Origin: Nocardioides sp. CFH 31398
Lineage (GTDB): Bacteria; Actinomycetota; Actinomycetes; Propionibacteriales; Nocardioidaceae
Direction of reading: 5' to 3'
Assembly: GCF_022436705.1 (NCBI RefSeq)
Contig: NZ_JAKUHT010000005.1
Location: 124,001-188,000, forward strand
Length of the DNA: 64,000 nt
The position numbers were made by a program, and so were the translations under genes. Shown piece after piece: positions 1 to 8,629 of this stretch. The notes under the pieces are model-generated. The model saw only the letters and a list, made by a program, of their open reading frames with translations. It was not told the origin of the DNA and did not search any database. Every line of letters begins with the position of its first letter. Position 1 is the stretch's first letter.

Positions 1-225
1 GGCCACCAGGATGACGAGGACCAGCACGGCCTTGTCGAAGACGCCGAAGGCCTCGATCCCCCACTCCACCAGGCCGGGCGGGGTGAGCCGGACGGCGAGC
101 TCGGCGACGGCGACGACCGGCGTCGAGCGCACGTGCAGCAGCGCCGCGACCAGGTGCGACGCCGCGAGACCCGCCAGGCCGCCGAGCAGCCCGGCGAGCG
201 ACCAGGCGCCGCGCGGAGAACGCAT
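1..225 (-). CDS. Membrane molybdopterin-dependent oxidoreductase, N-terminal part (partial)
   Basis: This is the first 75 codons of a minus-strand gene that runs off the left edge. The ATG is at 223-225 and the frame is open to base 1. The protein starts [16 protein letters not shown] and shows two hydrophobic helices, one near residues 9-28 and one near 56-75. The intervening stretch ([22 protein letters not shown]) and a following FGVFDKA stretch resemble the membrane part of actinobacterial YuiH/sulfite-oxidase-like molybdopterin oxidoreductases. The catalytic domain is outside the window, so the family call rests on the membrane segment only. The gene is divergent from ispF, with 42 bp between the starts. 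Confidence 0.55.
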   Translation of the reverse strand, partial: MRSPRGAWSLAGLLGGLAGLAASHLVAALLHVRSTPVVAVAELAVRLTPPGLVEWGIEAFGVFDKAVLVLVILVA

Positions 226-267
226 GTCCCGATTCTTCCCCACGGGCCTCGCGGCATCATCTGCGGT

Positions 268-759
268 GTGAACGACGCCCAACCGACGCCCCGGCCGCCA
301 CGCACCGGGATCGGCACCGACGTGCACCGTCTCGCCGAGGGCGTGCCGATGCACCTGGCCGGCCTCGCGTGGCCCGACGAGCCGCGGGGTCTGGCCGGCC
401 ACTCCGACGGGGACGTCGCCGCGCACGCGGCCTGCGACGCCCTGCTGTCCGCCGCGGGCCTGGGCGACCTGGGCCAGCGCTTCGGCACCTCGCGCCCCGA
501 GTGGGCCGGTGCCGCGGGCACGGCGCTGCTCGCGGAGACCGCCCGGCTCGTCCGCGAGGCGGGCTTCACGGTCGGGCACGTCGCCGTCCAGGTCATCGGC
601 GAGCGCCCCCGAATCGCCGGTCGCCGCGACGAGGCGGAGGCCGCGCTCGCGGCCGCCACCGGCGGCACCGTCTCCCTCTCGGCCACCACCACCGACGGCC
701 TGGGCCTCACCGGTCGCGGCGAGGGCGTCGCCGCCATCGCCACCGCGACGGTGCTCTGA
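268..759 (+). CDS. ispF: 2-C-methyl-D-erythritol 2,4-cyclodiphosphate synthase
   Basis: IspF converts CDP-methylerythritol 2-phosphate to the 2,4-cyclodiphosphate in the MEP isoprenoid pathway. The 163-residue product has the usual family length. The metal ligands D18 and H20 lie in GIGTDVHRL, the third in [15 protein letters not shown] near residue 52, and the C-terminal [16 protein letters not shown] motif is present. The frame is open further upstream, but family similarity begins just after the GTG at 268, so I chose that start. In many actinobacteria ispF follows carD and ispD. Here it stands alone, 24 kb from carD and on the opposite strand. Confidence 0.93.
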   Translation: MNDAQPTPRPPRTGIGTDVHRLAEGVPMHLAGLAWPDEPRGLAGHSDGDVAAHAACDALLSAAGLGDLGQRFGTSRPEWAGAAGTALLAETARLVREAGFTVGHVAVQVIGERPRIAGRRDEAEAALAAATGGTVSLSATTTDGLGLTGRGEGVAAIATATVL

Positions 760-796
760 AGGCCCTCGCCCCGAGGTGGTCGAGCAGCCGAGCCGC

Positions 797-827
797 GCCG
801 GCGGCTCCGCGTCGTCGGGACCGCCGT
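797..827 (+). repeat. 31-bp dispersed direct repeat, copy A
   Basis: This 31-base sequence recurs at 19046-19076 in the same orientation with one mismatch (G/A at the 22nd base). It lies in the 160-bp gap between ispF and the hydrolase gene. The preceding bases (ggtggtcgagcagccgag) look like the extragenic repeats common in Nocardioides genomes. The two copies bracket about 18 kb of the catabolic island. No function is known to me. Confidence 0.7.
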
Positions 828-919
828 CGGCGCCCGGTGGTCGGCCCCGGCGTCCGGTGGTCACCGGTTGTGGTGGCCGTCACGCTGAAGTGACCGCGAC
901 TCTCTGTCACAGTAATCCG

Positions 920-1855
920 GTGCCCGTCACCGCCACGCCCGCGCCCCACGAGCTGCGGACCCACGACGGGCTGCGGCTCGCCGTCCGCGTCGACGGGCCC
1001 GCCGACGCCCCGCTGACCGTCGCACTGGCCCACTGCTGGACCGCGGACCGCGAGGACTGGCACCACCAGGTCCACGACCTGCTCGCGGCGTACGGCGGTC
1101 GCATCCGGCTCGTCACGTGGGACGCGCGGGGCCACGGCGACTCCGACGCGGCGCCGGTCGACGCCTGCACGATCGAGAACCTGGGCCGCGACATGGCGGC
1201 GATCCTCGACGCCTTCGCCCCGAGCGGCCCCCTGGTGCTCGCGGGACACTCCATCGGCGGCATGACGCTGATGGCGCTGGCCGAGCAGCGACCCGACCTG
1301 GCGGCCCGCGCGGACGGGGTCCTGTTCTGCGCCACCGCCTGCGGCGGTCTCGACGCGATCACCCTCGGGATCCCGGGGGCCGGCGGCCAGCGGATCCGCG
1401 CGCAGATCCCGCGGATGCTCGCCACCCGCGCCCGGCTGCTGTCGCGCTCCAAGCGCCGCCGCACGCCGCTCACCGAGGGGGCGGTCGTCCGCCGCTTCCT
1501 GTTCGGCGACCTCAAGCCGCCGCGCGACGTCGGCCTGGTGATCGACCAGATCATCAACTGCCCGCCGGCCACGATGGAGGGCTTCTACCGCGACCTCATG
1601 CGCCACGACCGCGCCGCGGCCTGCGGGGTGTACGCCGGGATCCCGGTCACCGTCGTCGTCGGCTCGGCCGACCGGCTGACGCCGCGCCGCTTCGCCCGCG
1701 CGATCGCCGAGGCCAGCCCGGGCTCGCGGCTGCTCGTCGTCCCCGGGGCCGGCCACATGCTGCCGCTGGAGCGTCCCCGCGTCGTCAGTGACCTGCTCGG
1801 AGAGCTCGTGGACGGCGCGCTCGCCCGCGCCGGGCAGGCCCCGGCGAGCTCCTAG
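920..1855 (+). CDS. Alpha/beta hydrolase
   Basis: A 311-residue alpha/beta-hydrolase-fold protein without a signal peptide. The nucleophile elbow is AGHSIGG with Ser at 111. The acid is probably Asp 251 in GSADRLTP and the base His 279 in GAGHMLPLERP. An HCW stretch after strand 3 and WDARGHGDSD before the cap are typical of the family. The substrate cannot be read from the sequence; esterase or lipase-like activity is the general expectation. The GTG at 920 is preferred because the upstream frame is low-complexity. Its TAG stop (1853-1855) overlaps the stop of the convergent NirD-like gene. Confidence 0.85.
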   Translation: MPVTATPAPHELRTHDGLRLAVRVDGPADAPLTVALAHCWTADREDWHHQVHDLLAAYGGRIRLVTWDARGHGDSDAAPVDACTIENLGRDMAAILDAFAPSGPLVLAGHSIGGMTLMALAEQRPDLAARADGVLFCATACGGLDAITLGIPGAGGQRIRAQIPRMLATRARLLSRSKRRRTPLTEGAVVRRFLFGDLKPPRDVGLVIDQIINCPPATMEGFYRDLMRHDRAAACGVYAGIPVTVVVGSADRLTPRRFARAIAEASPGSRLLVVPGAGHMLPLERPRVVSDLLGELVDGALARAGQAPASS

Positions 1856-2205
1856 GCCGCGTCGAGCAGCCGCCGACCCACGTGGACGACGCCGTCCACG
1901 ACCTGCACGGCGTACGCCGGGACGGCGACGTGCTCGTCGTCCAGGCAGCGTCCGGTGCGCAGGTCGAAGGCGTGACCGTGACGCGGCGAGCCGACGAACG
2001 GCACGCCGTCGCGGACGCCGACCACCCCGCGGTTCATCGTGGGCGCGTGGTCGAACGGGTCGTGGTTGCCGACGGCGTAGACGACGTCGGGGCCCATCCG
2101 GAACAGGGCGAGCGCCTGCCCGTGCGCGAGCGCGACCGCGCCGCACCCCAGACGCAGCTCCTCGAGCCTGCACACCGGTTGCCACTCCGCGACCCGAGAG
2201 CTCAC
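1852..2205 (-). CDS. nirD: NirD-like (Rieske-fold) nitrite reductase small subunit
   Basis: The 117-residue product matches the small subunit of NADH-dependent assimilatory nitrite reductase: WQPVCRLEEL, NHDPFDHAPTMNRGVVG and SPRHGHAFDLRTGRCLDD occur in the family order. As in other NirD proteins, the Cys-His ligands of a true Rieske cluster are absent. The GTG at 2203-2205 gives the family length; a longer frame from 2289 is also open, and no convincing Shine-Dalgarno decides between them. No nirB is in the window, so this is an orphan subunit here, or nirB lies elsewhere. Confidence 0.75.
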   Translation of the reverse strand: MSSRVAEWQPVCRLEELRLGCGAVALAHGQALALFRMGPDVVYAVGNHDPFDHAPTMNRGVVGVRDGVPFVGSPRHGHAFDLRTGRCLDDEHVAVPAYAVQVVDGVVHVGRRLLDAA

Positions 2206-2277
2206 TCCCGTGACGCTAGAGCCGCACGAGGTCGCTGAGGTCACCAAGGAGTTTCGTCGTGTAACAACGATGCAACA

Positions 2278-2311
2278 GGACCCGGGCACCCCTCTCGGGA
2301 GGCCCGGGTCC
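2278..2311 (-). terminator. Hairpin downstream of barbiturase
   Basis: The arms ggacccgggc (2278-2287) and gcccgggtcc (2302-2311) form a perfect 10-bp GC stem with a 14-base loop. It starts 25 bases past the barbiturase stop, as expected for the end of the arcC-barbiturase transcript. No U-tract is visible, which is common in actinobacteria. Confidence 0.6.
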
Positions 2312-2335
2312 CGGCCGGGAGTCGCACCCCGGCGA

Positions 2336-3439
2336 TCAGCCCAGGTCGACGATCGCGGCCACCGGGCCGCCGCCCTCGGGGCCCTGGTGGGCCGCGGAGA
2401 CGGACACGAAGCAGGCCGGGTCGCCGGTGACCGCGGCGGTCACGCCACCGACCGCGGCCTTGATCTGGCGGTGCCAGTGCACGTCGGAGTCGTCGAGCAT
2501 GGCGTTGCGGCGGCCGCGGACCTTGCCGTCGGACGACGTCTCGCACTTGAGGAAGACGTTGACGAGCCGGTCCGAGAGGTCGGAGGTGTGGGGGCGCTCG
2601 GGCAGCTCGAGGCCGGCGTCGCGGATGGCGTCCCAGATCCCGTCGGCGTCGAGGGCGTCGTCCATGACGGAGTGGCCGATCCGGTAGCGACCGCCGACGC
2701 CGTGGGCGTTGCCGACCACGACGACCTGGGCGCGGTCCAGCTCGACGCCCGAGGAGCAGGAGGCCACGCTCGAGAAGAGCGTGCGGTCCTTGAGCACGTC
2801 GGCGTCGTCCGGCATCTCGATCTCGCCGAGCGCGACCGCGATGCCGAGCGCGGTGCCGCCGTTGGAGACGTCCATCGAGTGCAGCGTGTCCTCGGTGAAC
2901 ACCGTCTCGCCGCGGGACTTGGCGTCCGCGATCGTCGACAGGGTCAGCAGCGGGGTCTTGGTCTGCACGTAGTGGACGTCGGCGACGTCGGTGATGCCGG
3001 CCCGCTCCATCGCGACCTTCACGGCGTCGGCGACCTTGGTGATCATCCCGGCACGACCGATGTCCTCGGGAAGCAGCACCTCGCTCATCGCGTACCCGAC
3101 CGAGAGGCGCTTGTCGTCGCTCGGGGTCACGTCCTCGGGCGGGACGGTCGCGAAGATCGTCGCGTGCGGGCTGATCACGCCGTCCGTGCCGCCCGACCAC
3201 ACGATCGGGATGTCCTTGACCTTCTCGGGCGCGGCGCCCTTCTCGACGAGCACCTCGCGGAACGCGCGGTCGGCGATGATGCGGGTGTAGTCGTTGACGC
3301 CGCCGTTGCCCTCGGTCTTGCCGATGATCGCGACGACGCGGTCGGCGTGGAGGACGCCGTCGTCGATGAGCGTCGCGAGCTCGCTGGCGTCCGCGACGGA
3401 GTGGATCGGGACCTTGCGTACTTCGATGGCGTCGGGCAT
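2336..3439 (-). CDS. Barbiturase (cyanuric acid hydrolase/barbiturase family)
   Basis: Barbiturase opens the barbituric acid ring to ureidomalonate in oxidative pyrimidine degradation. The 367-residue protein has the three-repeat layout of this small family, each with a Lys and a Ser: K41 in [11 protein letters not shown] with S82 in [13 protein letters not shown]161 in VQTKTPLL with the SSG at 229-231, and K298 in FLKCE with the Ser of [11 protein letters not shown] (346-348). The C-terminal metal-binding HQGPEGGGP is intact. The overall sequence looks closer to Rhodococcus barbiturase than to AtzD cyanuric acid hydrolase, but that is from memory. It lies 25 bp downstream of arcC with a good RBS (gagaggaa), so the two form one operon. 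Cyanuric acid hydrolysis is the main alternative. Confidence 0.88.
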   Translation of the reverse strand: MPDAIEVRKVPIHSVADASELATLIDDGVLHADRVVAIIGKTEGNGGVNDYTRIIADRAFREVLVEKGAAPEKVKDIPIVWSGGTDGVISPHATIFATVPPEDVTPSDDKRLSVGYAMSEVLLPEDIGRAGMITKVADAVKVAMERAGITDVADVHYVQTKTPLLTLSTIADAKSRGETVFTEDTLHSMDVSNGGTALGIAVALGEIEMPDDADVLKDRTLFSSVASCSSGVELDRAQVVVVGNAHGVGGRYRIGHSVMDDALDADGIWDAIRDAGLELPERPHTSDLSDRLVNVFLKCETSSDGKVRGRRNAMLDDSDVHWHRQIKAAVGGVTAAVTGDPACFVSVSAAHQGPEGGGPVAAIVDLG

Positions 3440-3464
3440 GGGTTCCTCTCGGTGGACTGCTGGG

Positions 3465-4403
3465 TCAGGGGTTCGGGACGACGACCGTGCCGGCCCCGCC
3501 GTGGGCGGCGGGGACGAGGTGGTCGAGGTCGGTGATGACGGCGCGGTCGCCGCCGGCCTCCACGAAGCGGCAGGCCGCCTCGACCTTCGGCCCCATCGAC
3601 CCGGCGGCGAACTGCCCGTCGGCGGCGTGGCCGCGGAGCTTGGCCACGGTGACGGTGTGCAGGTCGCGGGCGTCGGCGGTGCCGTGGTCGAGGACGGCGT
3701 GGGGGACGTCGGTGCCGATGACGAGGACGTCGGCGGCGACGGTGCGGCCCAGCAGGGCGGCGCCGAGGTCCTTGTCGATGACGGCCTCGACGCCGCTGAC
3801 GGTGCCGTCGGCGGCGCGGACGACGGGGATCCCGCCGCCGCCGTTGGCGACGACGACGTACCCGGCGGCCATCAGCGCGGCGGCGGCCGGGGCGTCGAGG
3901 ACCTCGAGCGGCTCCGGTGACGCCACGACGCGGCGCCACCCCTTCTCGCCGCGGTCCTGCCAGGTCTCCCCGTGCTCGATCAGGACCCGCGCCTGGTCGG
4001 CGGGCAGGTAGCGCCCGACCGGCTTCGTCGGGTGGTCGAATCCGGGGTCGTCGCCGTCGACGAGCGTGCGGGTCACCAGCGCCGCGACCGGGCGTCGTAC
4101 GTCGTGGCGGGCGAGGGCGGCCTCGAGGGCGCCGACGAGGACGAACCCGAGCGTCGCCTGCGTCTGCGCGCCGCACCAGTCGAGCGGCACGGGCGGGACG
4201 ACGTGGGCGGCCAGCGCGTTCTTGACCAGCAGGTTGCCGACCTGGGGGCCGTTGCCGTGGGTGAGGACGACGTCGACCCCGGCGGCGACGAGAGCGGCGA
4301 CGGACTCGGTGGCGCGGGTGGCGGCGGCGACCTGGTCCTCGGGTCGCGCGCTGCCGTCGGGCCCCGTCATGGCGTTGCCGCCGAGTGCCACCAAGACCCG
4401 CAT
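3465..4403 (-). CDS. arcC: Carbamate kinase
   Basis: Carbamate kinase makes ATP from carbamoyl phosphate and ADP, releasing ammonia and CO2. The 312-residue product has the family motifs LGGNA (7-11), [12 protein letters not shown] (48-59), [22 protein letters not shown] and [10 protein letters not shown]. The ATG at 4401-4403 gives [11 protein letters not shown], the usual N-terminus; the open frame extends upstream but is not family-like. It is first in a two-gene operon with barbiturase. The pairing suggests that a carbamoyl group from ring breakdown reaches this kinase. No arginine deiminase genes are nearby, so a role in arginine fermentation is not supported here. Confidence 0.93.
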   Translation of the reverse strand: MRVLVALGGNAMTGPDGSARPEDQVAAATRATESVAALVAAGVDVVLTHGNGPQVGNLLVKNALAAHVVPPVPLDWCGAQTQATLGFVLVGALEAALARHDVRRPVAALVTRTLVDGDDPGFDHPTKPVGRYLPADQARVLIEHGETWQDRGEKGWRRVVASPEPLEVLDAPAAAALMAAGYVVVANGGGGIPVVRAADGTVSGVEAVIDKDLGAALLGRTVAADVLVIGTDVPHAVLDHGTADARDLHTVTVAKLRGHAADGQFAAGSMGPKVEAACRFVEAGGDRAVITDLDHLVPAAHGGAGTVVVPNP

Positions 4404-4475
4404 GCCTGGACCGTAGTGAGCCGGGGCACGCCCGGTCGTCGTGGCGGCAGACGACCCGGAGGGTGGTCCGTCGTC

Positions 4476-4487
4476 AGGTTGTGCCAA
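4476..4487 (-). promoter_or_regulatory. Candidate operator shared with the pucR-allH region
   Basis: The sequence aggttgtgccaa lies 73-84 bases upstream of the arcC start. The same 10-mer on the opposite strand (ggcacaacct) occurs between pucR and allH (20395-20404). A PucR-type regulator could bind both, but the motif also appears upstream of mshA (near 35652), so it may be a general promoter element. Confidence 0.3.
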
Positions 4488-4488
4488 C

Positions 4489-4815
4489 TCAGGCGGGCAC
4501 GAGGGAGGCGCCTGAGTGGTTCACCTCGTACCGCAGGCCCAGCGGCCCCTCCCCCGGGGGCAGCAGCGTGCTGGCGCCCTGGAGGCCGTCCTGCATCCCG
4601 ACGCCGACGTGCACCGACCGGTCGGCCGGGACCTCGACGTGGACCTGCCCCCAGTAGACGAGGTACTGGCGCCCGTCGACGAACAGGCCGGGCGCGATCC
4701 GGGCCCGGGCCATGCCGCCCCCGAAGGCGGCGGTGATCTCGAGGTGGACCGTGAGGACCCGCTTCGGGCCCTGGTGGAACTCGACGTACGGGATGACGCC
4801 GGGAGGGGTGCTCAT
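4489..4815 (-). CDS. Hypothetical protein, 108 residues
   Basis: I do not recognise this family. The ATG at 4813-4815 gives MSTPPGVIPYVEFHQGPKRV. The product is beta-rich by eye, has no membrane helix or signal peptide, and has a central FVDGRQYLVYWGQVHVEVP stretch. Alternating hydrophobic residues suggest a small beta-sandwich. The gene ends 86 bp upstream of the arcC start on the same strand and is divergent from the SMP-30 gene. Codon use is like its neighbours, which supports a real gene. Confidence 0.6.
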   Translation of the reverse strand: MSTPPGVIPYVEFHQGPKRVLTVHLEITAAFGGGMARARIAPGLFVDGRQYLVYWGQVHVEVPADRSVHVGVGMQDGLQGASTLLPPGEGPLGLRYEVNHSGASLVPA

Positions 4816-4877
4816 GGCGCCAGCCTCCCCCGCGGCGGGGCCTCCCACACCCCGCGGCGCGGTGCCAGGATGCTGCG

Positions 4878-5804
4878 ATGACCGAGACCTCCTCCGACCG
4901 CCCCGTCCGCACCGTCGTGTCCGGCATGTCCTTCACGGAGTGCCCCCGGTGGCGCCCGGACGCCGGTGACGGGGCGGGGCGGTTGTGGTTCGCGGACTTC
5001 TACACCCACGCCTACTACTCGGTGGCCGAGGACGGCTCGGACCTGAGGACCGAGATCGAGGTGCCCGGCCAGCCGTCGGGCATCGGGTGGCTGCCCGACG
5101 GGCGGGTGGTCTTCGTGTCGATGCGGGACGCCGCCGTGATGCGACGCGAGCACGACGGGTCGGTCGTCGTCCACGCCGACGTGTCGTCGTACGTCGGGGG
5201 CCACCCCAACGACATGGTCGTCGACGACGAGGGCCGCTGCTGGCTCGGCGACTTCGGCTTCGACCTCATGGGCGGCGCGGACCTGGCCACGACCGGTCTG
5301 CTGCGCGTCGACCCCGACGGCACGGTCGCACGCGTGGCCGAGGACCTGTGGTTCCCCAACGGCAGCGTGATCACCGACGACGGCACGCTGCTGGTCGACG
5401 AGACCTTCGGCAACCGCGTCAGCGCCTTCGACGTCGGCGCGGACGGCACCCTCGGCCCGCGGCGTGACTGGGCGGTGTTCGGCGCCGTCCCGACCGAGCG
5501 CGCCGTCGGTCCGGCGATCGGGCAGCTGGACGTCGCCCCGGACGGCTGCGGCCTGGACGCCGAGGGGTGCCTGTGGGTCGCGGACGCCGTCGGCGGTCGC
5601 GCCATCCGCGTCCGCGAGGGCGGCGAGGTCGTCGACGCCGTCTCCCCCGGCACCGGCGTCTACGCCTGCACGCTCGGCGGCGCCGACGGTCGCACCCTCT
5701 TCCTCTGCTGCGCCCCCGACTTCGACGAGCACGCCCGCAGCGCCGCCCGCGAGGGCGAGATCCGCGCCGTGGTCGTCGACGTCCCCCACGCCGGGCGCCC
5801 CTGA
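4878..5804 (+). CDS. SMP-30/gluconolactonase family protein
   Basis: A six-bladed beta-propeller hydrolase of the SMP-30/gluconolactonase/LRE family, 308 residues, cytoplasmic. Metal ligands expected in the family are visible: Glu 21 in TECPRW, Asn in LWFPNGS, and Asp in APDGCGLDAEG. HPNDMVVDDEGRCWLGDFG marks a typical inner blade. The substrate is unknown; the family opens lactones and some related rings. It sits in the ureide island but is transcribed alone, divergent from the small hypothetical gene. The stop is followed by a GGTCCT microsatellite and then a palindromic element. Confidence 0.85.
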   Translation: MTETSSDRPVRTVVSGMSFTECPRWRPDAGDGAGRLWFADFYTHAYYSVAEDGSDLRTEIEVPGQPSGIGWLPDGRVVFVSMRDAAVMRREHDGSVVVHADVSSYVGGHPNDMVVDDEGRCWLGDFGFDLMGGADLATTGLLRVDPDGTVARVAEDLWFPNGSVITDDGTLLVDETFGNRVSAFDVGADGTLGPRRDWAVFGAVPTERAVGPAIGQLDVAPDGCGLDAEGCLWVADAVGGRAIRVREGGEVVDAVSPGTGVYACTLGGADGRTLFLCCAPDFDEHARSAAREGEIRAVVVDVPHAGRP

Positions 5805-5812
5805 GGGTCGCG

Positions 5813-5854
5813 GGTCCTGGTCCTGGTCGTGGTCCTGGTCCTGGTCCTGGCCCT
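5813..5854. repeat. Hexanucleotide microsatellite (GGTCCT)n
   Basis: Seven consecutive 6-base units, five exact GGTCCT and two variants (GGTCGT, GGCCCT), begin nine bases after the SMP-30 stop codon. The tract is non-coding. It could change length by slippage. Confidence 0.85.
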
Positions 5855-5864
5855 GGGGCCGGGG

Positions 5865-5960
5865 GGTCGAAACCCCACGGTAGGTCCCTGTCTTGTCGCT
5901 TCTCACGACGAATTCGTCGTGGGGAGCGCCAAGCTGCCTACTTACCGTGGGGATTCGACC
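5865..5960. repeat. 96-bp interspersed palindromic element, copy 1
   Basis: Outer arms 5865-5882 and 5943-5960 are 18 bp with one mismatch. The inner arms meet in the perfect palindrome cacgacgaattcgtcgtg (5904-5921). Both share the centre 5912.5, so the whole element folds as one long hairpin. A second copy lies at 41156-41249. This copy sits between the convergent SMP-30 and NmrA-like genes and could also end transcription of both. No transposase is present. Confidence 0.85.
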
Positions 5961-5984
5961 CGAGGACGAACCACCGGAACCGCC

Positions 5985-6677
5985 TCAGCGCCCCAGCAGC
6001 ATGTCGAGCACGCGCGTGCCGACGGGGAGGCCGTGGGCGTCGTAGGAGGCGAACATCGCGCGCAGCCAGTCGGCCTCTCGCGGGTCGAGCGCGGAGAGGT
6101 CGGGCGCCCCGCGACGGGCGGTCACCCCGGCCTCGCGCGCGAGGTCCGCGACGGTCGCGACCCGCGTCGCGAGCTCGTACGTCGCGCCGACGTGGCCGTC
6201 CTCGGTCAGCACGACCGCGGCGGCCTCCCCCACCTCGGCGAGGTCGGCGAAGCCGAAGACCGCGTCCACGTCGTACGGCACGACGAGGTCGGCGGTCAGG
6301 TCGAGGTTCTGCAGGTAGGGGCCCGGCTGCAGGACGGTCCACGCGAGGCCCGAGCGGCGGACGAGGTCCTCCGCGGCCGCCTTGCCGACGTGGTGCGGCA
6401 TCGCGGGCGCGTACGGCGACGCCACCGAGTGGTAGACCACCCGACCCACGCCGGCGGTGCGCAGCGCGTCGAGCGCCGCGGCGGCGTACGCCGGCTCGGC
6501 CGGGTGCAGGTTCGGCGCGATCACGTACGCCGCGTCGCAGCCCGCCGTCTCCTCGGCGACGACCGAGCCGCGGCCGAGCGGGACGACGTCCACCCCGCGG
6601 CGGGCGAGCGCAGCCCCGACCGCGCGGCCGGTCTTGCCCCGACCGGCCAGGACGGCGACGCGCCTGGTCGGCGTCAC
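5985..6677 (-). CDS. NmrA/SDR-type NAD(P)-binding oxidoreductase
   Basis: A 230-residue atypical short-chain dehydrogenase of the NmrA-like group. The Rossmann motif AVLAGRGKTGRAVG is at residues 8-21, and SGLAWTVLQPGPYLQN is typical of NmrA-like reductases or redox sensors. No catalytic YxxxK is clear. The GTG start (6675-6677) overlaps the hyuB stop in a GTGA, so the protein is translationally coupled to hyuB as the third gene of the hyuA-hyuB operon. Its role there is unknown. Confidence 0.75.
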   Translation of the reverse strand: MTPTRRVAVLAGRGKTGRAVGAALARRGVDVVPLGRGSVVAEETAGCDAAYVIAPNLHPAEPAYAAAALDALRTAGVGRVVYHSVASPYAPAMPHHVGKAAAEDLVRRSGLAWTVLQPGPYLQNLDLTADLVVPYDVDAVFGFADLAEVGEAAAVVLTEDGHVGATYELATRVATVADLAREAGVTARRGAPDLSALDPREADWLRAMFASYDAHGLPVGTRVLDMLLGR

Positions 6678-8629
6678 AGCACGTCGACGGCCGCGTGAGA
6701 CGCCCCCTCGGCGAGCCGGGCGTAACCGGGGCCGCGGTCGAAGAACGCCTCGCCCGGCCCGGCACGACCGGCGCGCTCGGCGGCGGTCGCGTCGGCGTCG
6801 TGCGCCAGGTCCCCTCCCTCCGAGGACCCGGTCAGCACGACGCCGTACGACGACAGCGCGGCCTCGGGCGACACCTTGCGCCACAGGACGTCCCGGACCA
6901 CGGAGGCGGGGTCGCGTCGCAGCGGGTCGCCCCAGCCTCCGCCCCCGGTGGTGCGGATGCGGATGACCTCGCCTGCCGTCACGGGCTCGGCGTCGGCGAG
7001 GGCGTCGACGACGCGCTCGTTCGGCCCGCCGGGGTCGACCACCACCTCGAACGGCGCCCCCGCCAGGCCGCCCTTCACGCCCCAGCAGGCGAGGATGGAG
7101 CGGTCGGCGATGGACATGAAGTGGCCGTCCTTGAGCATCCGGACGTGCTTCTCGTAGCCGAGCCCGCCGCGGAACTCCCCGGCCCCGCCGGAGTCGACGG
7201 CCAGACCCAGCGCCTCGACGCGGAACGGGAAGCGGGCCTCGGTGAACTCGGTGGGCAGGTTCCGCGAGTCGGGGACGACGTGGATCGTGTCCTCGCCGTC
7301 CGCGTAGTAGCGCCCGCCGGAGCCGCCGCCGAGCACCTCGCGCATGAGGTAGGGCCGGCCGTCGTGGTCCTCGCCGTAGACGCCGGTGTAGCGGATCGTC
7401 TCCTGGTCGGCGGGCATCCGCCCGTCGACGGCCTTGGCGACGACGCCGGCGAGGACGCCGAGCAGCCGCAGGATCACGAACGTGCGGGCGTTCGTGGGCG
7501 CGGGGAAGACCGGCGTCAGCAGCGTGCCGGGCTCGGGGAACCGCAGCTCGAGCAGCGGGACGACGCCCTCGTTGACGTCGAGCTCCGCCATCCGCTCGGG
7601 GGTGTCGGCGAGGTTGCGGAGGATGGGCGCGAGCCACTTGGCGAGGAAGACGCCGTCGCTGTAGTCACCGCAGTGGTTGATCGGGCCCTTCGCCTGCGGC
7701 GAGGTGCCGTCGAAGTCCAGGACGAGCCGCTCGCCGTCCGGGTCGTCGTCCGGCGTGCGGGTCAGGGTGATCCGCTGGGTGTGGAGCCGGGGCTCGTCGA
7801 CGCCGTCGTGCTCGGCGTAGTCCTCCCACGTCCACGACCCGACGGGGATCTTCGACAGGATCTCGCAGCGGTAGGTCCGGGTGGAGCCGTCGATGATCGC
7901 GTCGAAGCACGCCTCGACGGCGGCGACGCCGTACCGGTCGAACAGCTCGCCGAGCCTCCGCGCGCCCATGAGGCAGGCCGAGCACTCGGCGTCCAGGTCG
8001 GCGGCCAGCGACTCCGGCATGCGGGAGTTGCGGGTCATGATCGTCAGCGCCGCGCGGTTGGGCACCCCGGCGTCCCACAGCCGGATCGGCGGGACCATCA
8101 GGCCCTCCGAGAACACGCTCGTCGCGCCCGACGGCATCGAGCCGGGGACGGCGCCGCCGATGTCGTCGTGGTGGCCGAAGGCCTGCACGAACGCGACGAC
8201 CTGCCGCTCCCCCTCGGGGCCCGGGCTGTGCCCACCGTCCGCTCCGTTCCGCGTCGCGAACACCGGGACGGTGACGCACAGGTCCGGCAGGTGCCCGATG
8301 CCGCCCTCGGAGCGGTAGACGTCGTTGTGGAAGAAGACGTCACCCTCGCGCATCTCGGCGATGGGGAAGTCGCGGGCGACGGGGTGGACGAGAGCGGAGT
8401 ACGAGCGGCCGGTGAGCTTGCGCAGCAGCCGGTCGTGGATGCCCGCGCGGAAGTCGTGGGCGTCGCGGATCATCGGGCTGCGGCTGGTGCGGGCGATGGC
8501 GGTCTCGACCTCCCGCTCGACCGCGGCGAGGCTGCCCTGGACGATCTCGGTCAGCACCGGGTCGGCGCTCGCGCCGTGGTCGTCGGTGAGGAAGCCGAAC
8601 GGGAACTGGGTCGGTGCTCGACGGCTCAT
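6674..8629 (-). CDS. hyuB: Hydantoinase/oxoprolinase B-type subunit
   Basis: The 651-residue product matches the B subunit of ATP-dependent hydantoinases, 5-oxoprolinase and acetone carboxylase. Family stretches include DVFFHNDVYRSEGGIGHLPD, GHHDDIGGAVPGSMP, RMPESLAADLDAECSAC and, near the C-terminus, RTTGGGGWGDP. The subunit works with HyuA in ATP-dependent opening of cyclic amides or carboxylation. Its ATG overlaps the hyuA stop (ATGA), and its own stop overlaps the NmrA-like start. The substrate is not predictable; N-methylated or 5-substituted hydantoins fit the ureide context. Confidence 0.88.
   Translation of the reverse strand: MSRRAPTQFPFGFLTDDHGASADPVLTEIVQGSLAAVEREVETAIARTSRSPMIRDAHDFRAGIHDRLLRKLTGRSYSALVHPVARDFPIAEMREGDVFFHNDVYRSEGGIGHLPDLCVTVPVFATRNGADGGHSPGPEGERQVVAFVQAFGHHDDIGGAVPGSMPSGATSVFSEGLMVPPIRLWDAGVPNRAALTIMTRNSRMPESLAADLDAECSACLMGARRLGELFDRYGVAAVEACFDAIIDGSTRTYRCEILSKIPVGSWTWEDYAEHDGVDEPRLHTQRITLTRTPDDDPDGERLVLDFDGTSPQAKGPINHCGDYSDGVFLAKWLAPILRNLADTPERMAELDVNEGVVPLLELRFPEPGTLLTPVFPAPTNARTFVILRLLGVLAGVVAKAVDGRMPADQETIRYTGVYGEDHDGRPYLMREVLGGGSGGRYYADGEDTIHVVPDSRNLPTEFTEARFPFRVEALGLAVDSGGAGEFRGGLGYEKHVRMLKDGHFMSIADRSILACWGVKGGLAGAPFEVVVDPGGPNERVVDALADAEPVTAGEVIRIRTTGGGGWGDPLRRDPASVVRDVLWRKVSPEAALSSYGVVLTGSSEGGDLAHDADATAAERAGRAGPGEAFFDRGPGYARLAEGASHAAVDVL

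Noticed and set aside
2241..3200. Long Arg/Gly-rich ORFs opposite or out of frame with real genes (this one is typical)
   Set aside because: They are shadow frames in GC-rich DNA: heavy in R, P, G and A with no family motifs, while the competing frame encodes a recognised protein.
3465..4403. Arginine deiminase pathway role for carbamate kinase
   Set aside because: No arcA, arcB or arginine transporter is nearby; the operon partner is barbiturase.
5813..5960. Coding sequence with DQDQDQ repeats opposite the microsatellite
   Set aside because: The reading frames come from a hexanucleotide repeat and a palindrome and have no similarity to proteins.
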